From: Thermococcus sp.
GTDB taxonomy: Archaea; Methanobacteriota_B; Thermococci; Thermococcales; Thermococcaceae
Reading direction: 5' to 3'
NCBI GenBank assembly: GCA_011050175.1
Contig: DRGF01000032.1
Coordinates: 1 to 6,733 of the forward strand
DNA length: 6,733 bases
Positions 5,773-6,733 of this stretch are shown one piece after another. The position numbers and the translations under genes are program-made. Position 1 is the stretch's first letter. Each line of letters opens with the position of its first letter. Under the pieces are notes generated by a model that was given only the letters and a program-made list of their open reading frames with translations, was not told where the DNA came from and did not search any database.

Positions 5773-6309
5773 GTGGCAAGGCGGAAGAACAAGGAGCTCA
5801 TCGAATTCGCAATGGACATGGGAGGCGAGGAAGCCGTCGAGGTAATCAAGGCTCTAGAGAAGAAGAAGGAAGCCACGGACGAGGAACTGGCTGAGATGAC
5901 CGAAATACGCGTTAATACCGTGAGAAAGGTTCTCTACATGCTCTACGACCAGGGACTGGCCGAGTTCAGGCGCATAAGGGACAAAGAGACCGGCTGGTAT
6001 TACTACTACTGGCACCTTGATACCAAGCGTCTCCCCGAGATACTCCGCTCCAAGAAGATGGCGGAGCTCAAGAAGCTCAAGGAGATGCTTGAGGAGGAGA
6101 CCGGTGAGATGTACTACCACTGCGGCACGCCGGGCCATCCAAAGCTCACCTTTGATGAGGCCATGGAGTACGAGTTCCAGTGTCCGATATGCGGGGCCAT
6201 GCTCATGCAGTACGACAACACCGAGGTCGTGGAGGAGCTCAAGAAACGCATCGAAGAGCTCGAGATAGAACTCGGCCTCAGGAAGAAGCCCAGAAAGAAG
6301 TCCAACTGA
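5773..6309 (+). CDS. tfe: Transcription initiation factor E, alpha subunit (TFE)
   Basis: TFE is the archaeal homologue of TFIIE-alpha. It binds the RNA polymerase clamp and aids promoter opening with TBP and TFB. The 178-residue product has the expected order: an extended winged helix at about 8-85 with the aromatic wing WYYYYW (75-80), a charged linker helix (86-112), a zinc-ribbon-like module (113-148) and a charged C-terminal helix ending in KKPRKKSN. The ribbon has Cys137-X2-Cys140 as the second pair. The first pair reads Cys117-X4-His122, so either His122 is a ligand or the site is altered. The start is GTG at 5773, with GGAGGTT at 5760-5766 six bases upstream. Length fits the family. 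A DUF2110-like gene follows after 36 bases, probably in the same operon. Confidence 0.96.
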   Translation: MARRKNKELIEFAMDMGGEEAVEVIKALEKKKEATDEELAEMTEIRVNTVRKVLYMLYDQGLAEFRRIRDKETGWYYYYWHLDTKRLPEILRSKKMAELKKLKEMLEEETGEMYYHCGTPGHPKLTFDEAMEYEFQCPICGAMLMQYDNTEVVEELKKRIEELEIELGLRKKPRKKSN

Positions 6310-6345
6310 ATGGCTGTCCTTTAATGAACTTCGGGGATGGTGAGA

Positions 6346-6733
6346 ATGAAAGAAGTGGTTATTCTTGAGAAAGTTTACGGCGATAGGAGCGGTTTTCTCA
6401 AACTCGATAGGAGACTAAAGGCCCTCCTGGGTGACTTGGAAGTTGAGTGGAAGCTTTCCGCCGTCAAGAAGAACTGGGTAAAGGTTTCCATTACGGGCGA
6501 GGATGAGGAGATAAGCGCAAACCTGGTGCGCGAGGAGTTCGGCGAGGTTCCTTACAAGCTGAGCGCGGTTAAAGAGGGCGAGACGTACCGCGGCCGCTTC
6601 ATAGACCTTGGAAAGGTGGGCTACGGCGCCTACATTGACATTGGAATTTTCCGCCCGAGGCCCAAAGATGCCCTTCTGCCGCTCTACTACCTGAAGGAGA
6701 CCTTCGGTGAGATGCCGGTCAGGGAGATGATAA
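6346..6733 (+). CDS. DUF2110-like archaeal protein with an S1-like segment, cut by the window edge
   Basis: A frame from ATG at 6346 stays open for 129 codons to the right edge, so the C-terminus is missing. The start follows purine-rich GGGGATGGTGAGA; another ATG at 6324 is out of frame. The product begins MKEVVILEKVYGDRSGFLKL and resembles the archaeal DUF2110 family as I recall it; this is moderate recognition, not a search. Residues 80-115 read TYRGRFIDLGKVGYGAYIDIG then a variable loop and DALLPLYYL. This resembles the S1/OB pattern 'G.V..I...G.fV.lg...GLvp...L', so RNA or single-stranded DNA binding is plausible. The gap to tfe is only 36 bases with no evident promoter or T-tract, which suggests co-transcription and a possible link to transcription or RNA handling. 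Confidence 0.75.
   Translation, partial: MKEVVILEKVYGDRSGFLKLDRRLKALLGDLEVEWKLSAVKKNWVKVSITGEDEEISANLVREEFGEVPYKLSAVKEGETYRGRFIDLGKVGYGAYIDIGIFRPRPKDALLPLYYLKETFGEMPVREMI

Noticed and set aside
6324..6345. ATG at 6324 as the start of the gene after tfe
   Set aside because: It is out of frame with the conserved-looking DUF2110-like product, which starts at 6346.

Overview
The window looks like chromosomal DNA of a hyperthermophilic euryarchaeon of the order Thermococcales, most likely Thermococcus. This rests on the protein set: thermococcal-type GcvT, a CutA1 and an acylphosphatase that closely match my memory of the Pyrococcus proteins, a COG2150-type regulator, DUF99, and the archaeal transcription factor TFE. 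It also rests on GGAGGTGAT-like ribosome binding sites 5-7 bases before the start codons, BRE/TATA-type promoters, and T-tract terminators. No database search was possible, so all family names come from recognised motifs. I see no tRNA, rRNA, CRISPR array, insertion sequence or integrated element.

Left part (1-1431): on the minus strand lie the first 21 codons of an archaeal ATPase that runs off the left edge. Directly before its start codon is a 39-base nested palindrome. Upstream of that is gcvT, the glycine-cleavage T-protein, also on the minus strand. A short divergent spacer follows.

Middle part (1432-4184): a two-domain universal stress protein gene on the plus strand converges on a minus-strand cutA-DUF99 pair whose reading frames overlap by ATGA. 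cutA and the plus-strand acylphosphatase gene diverge from a 70-base spacer with one TATA-like element that could serve both. The acylphosphatase gene overlaps the end of the convergent COG2150 regulator gene by 11 bases.

Right part (4185-6733): the COG2150 regulator and a PfkB-family sugar/nucleoside kinase diverge, each with a clear TATA box. After the kinase and a T-tract terminator comes an AT-rich leader with three related dyad elements. It precedes a 95-residue protein of unknown function that probably starts at TTG. The window ends with tfe and, 36 bases later, a DUF2110-like gene with an S1-like segment, cut by the right edge.

Most of this is housekeeping: one-carbon metabolism, metal homeostasis, small-molecule phosphate chemistry and basal transcription. 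No multi-gene novel system is evident. The least explained signals are the nested palindrome at 64-102, the repeated dyads at 5261-5330, and the TFE-DUF2110 pairing.
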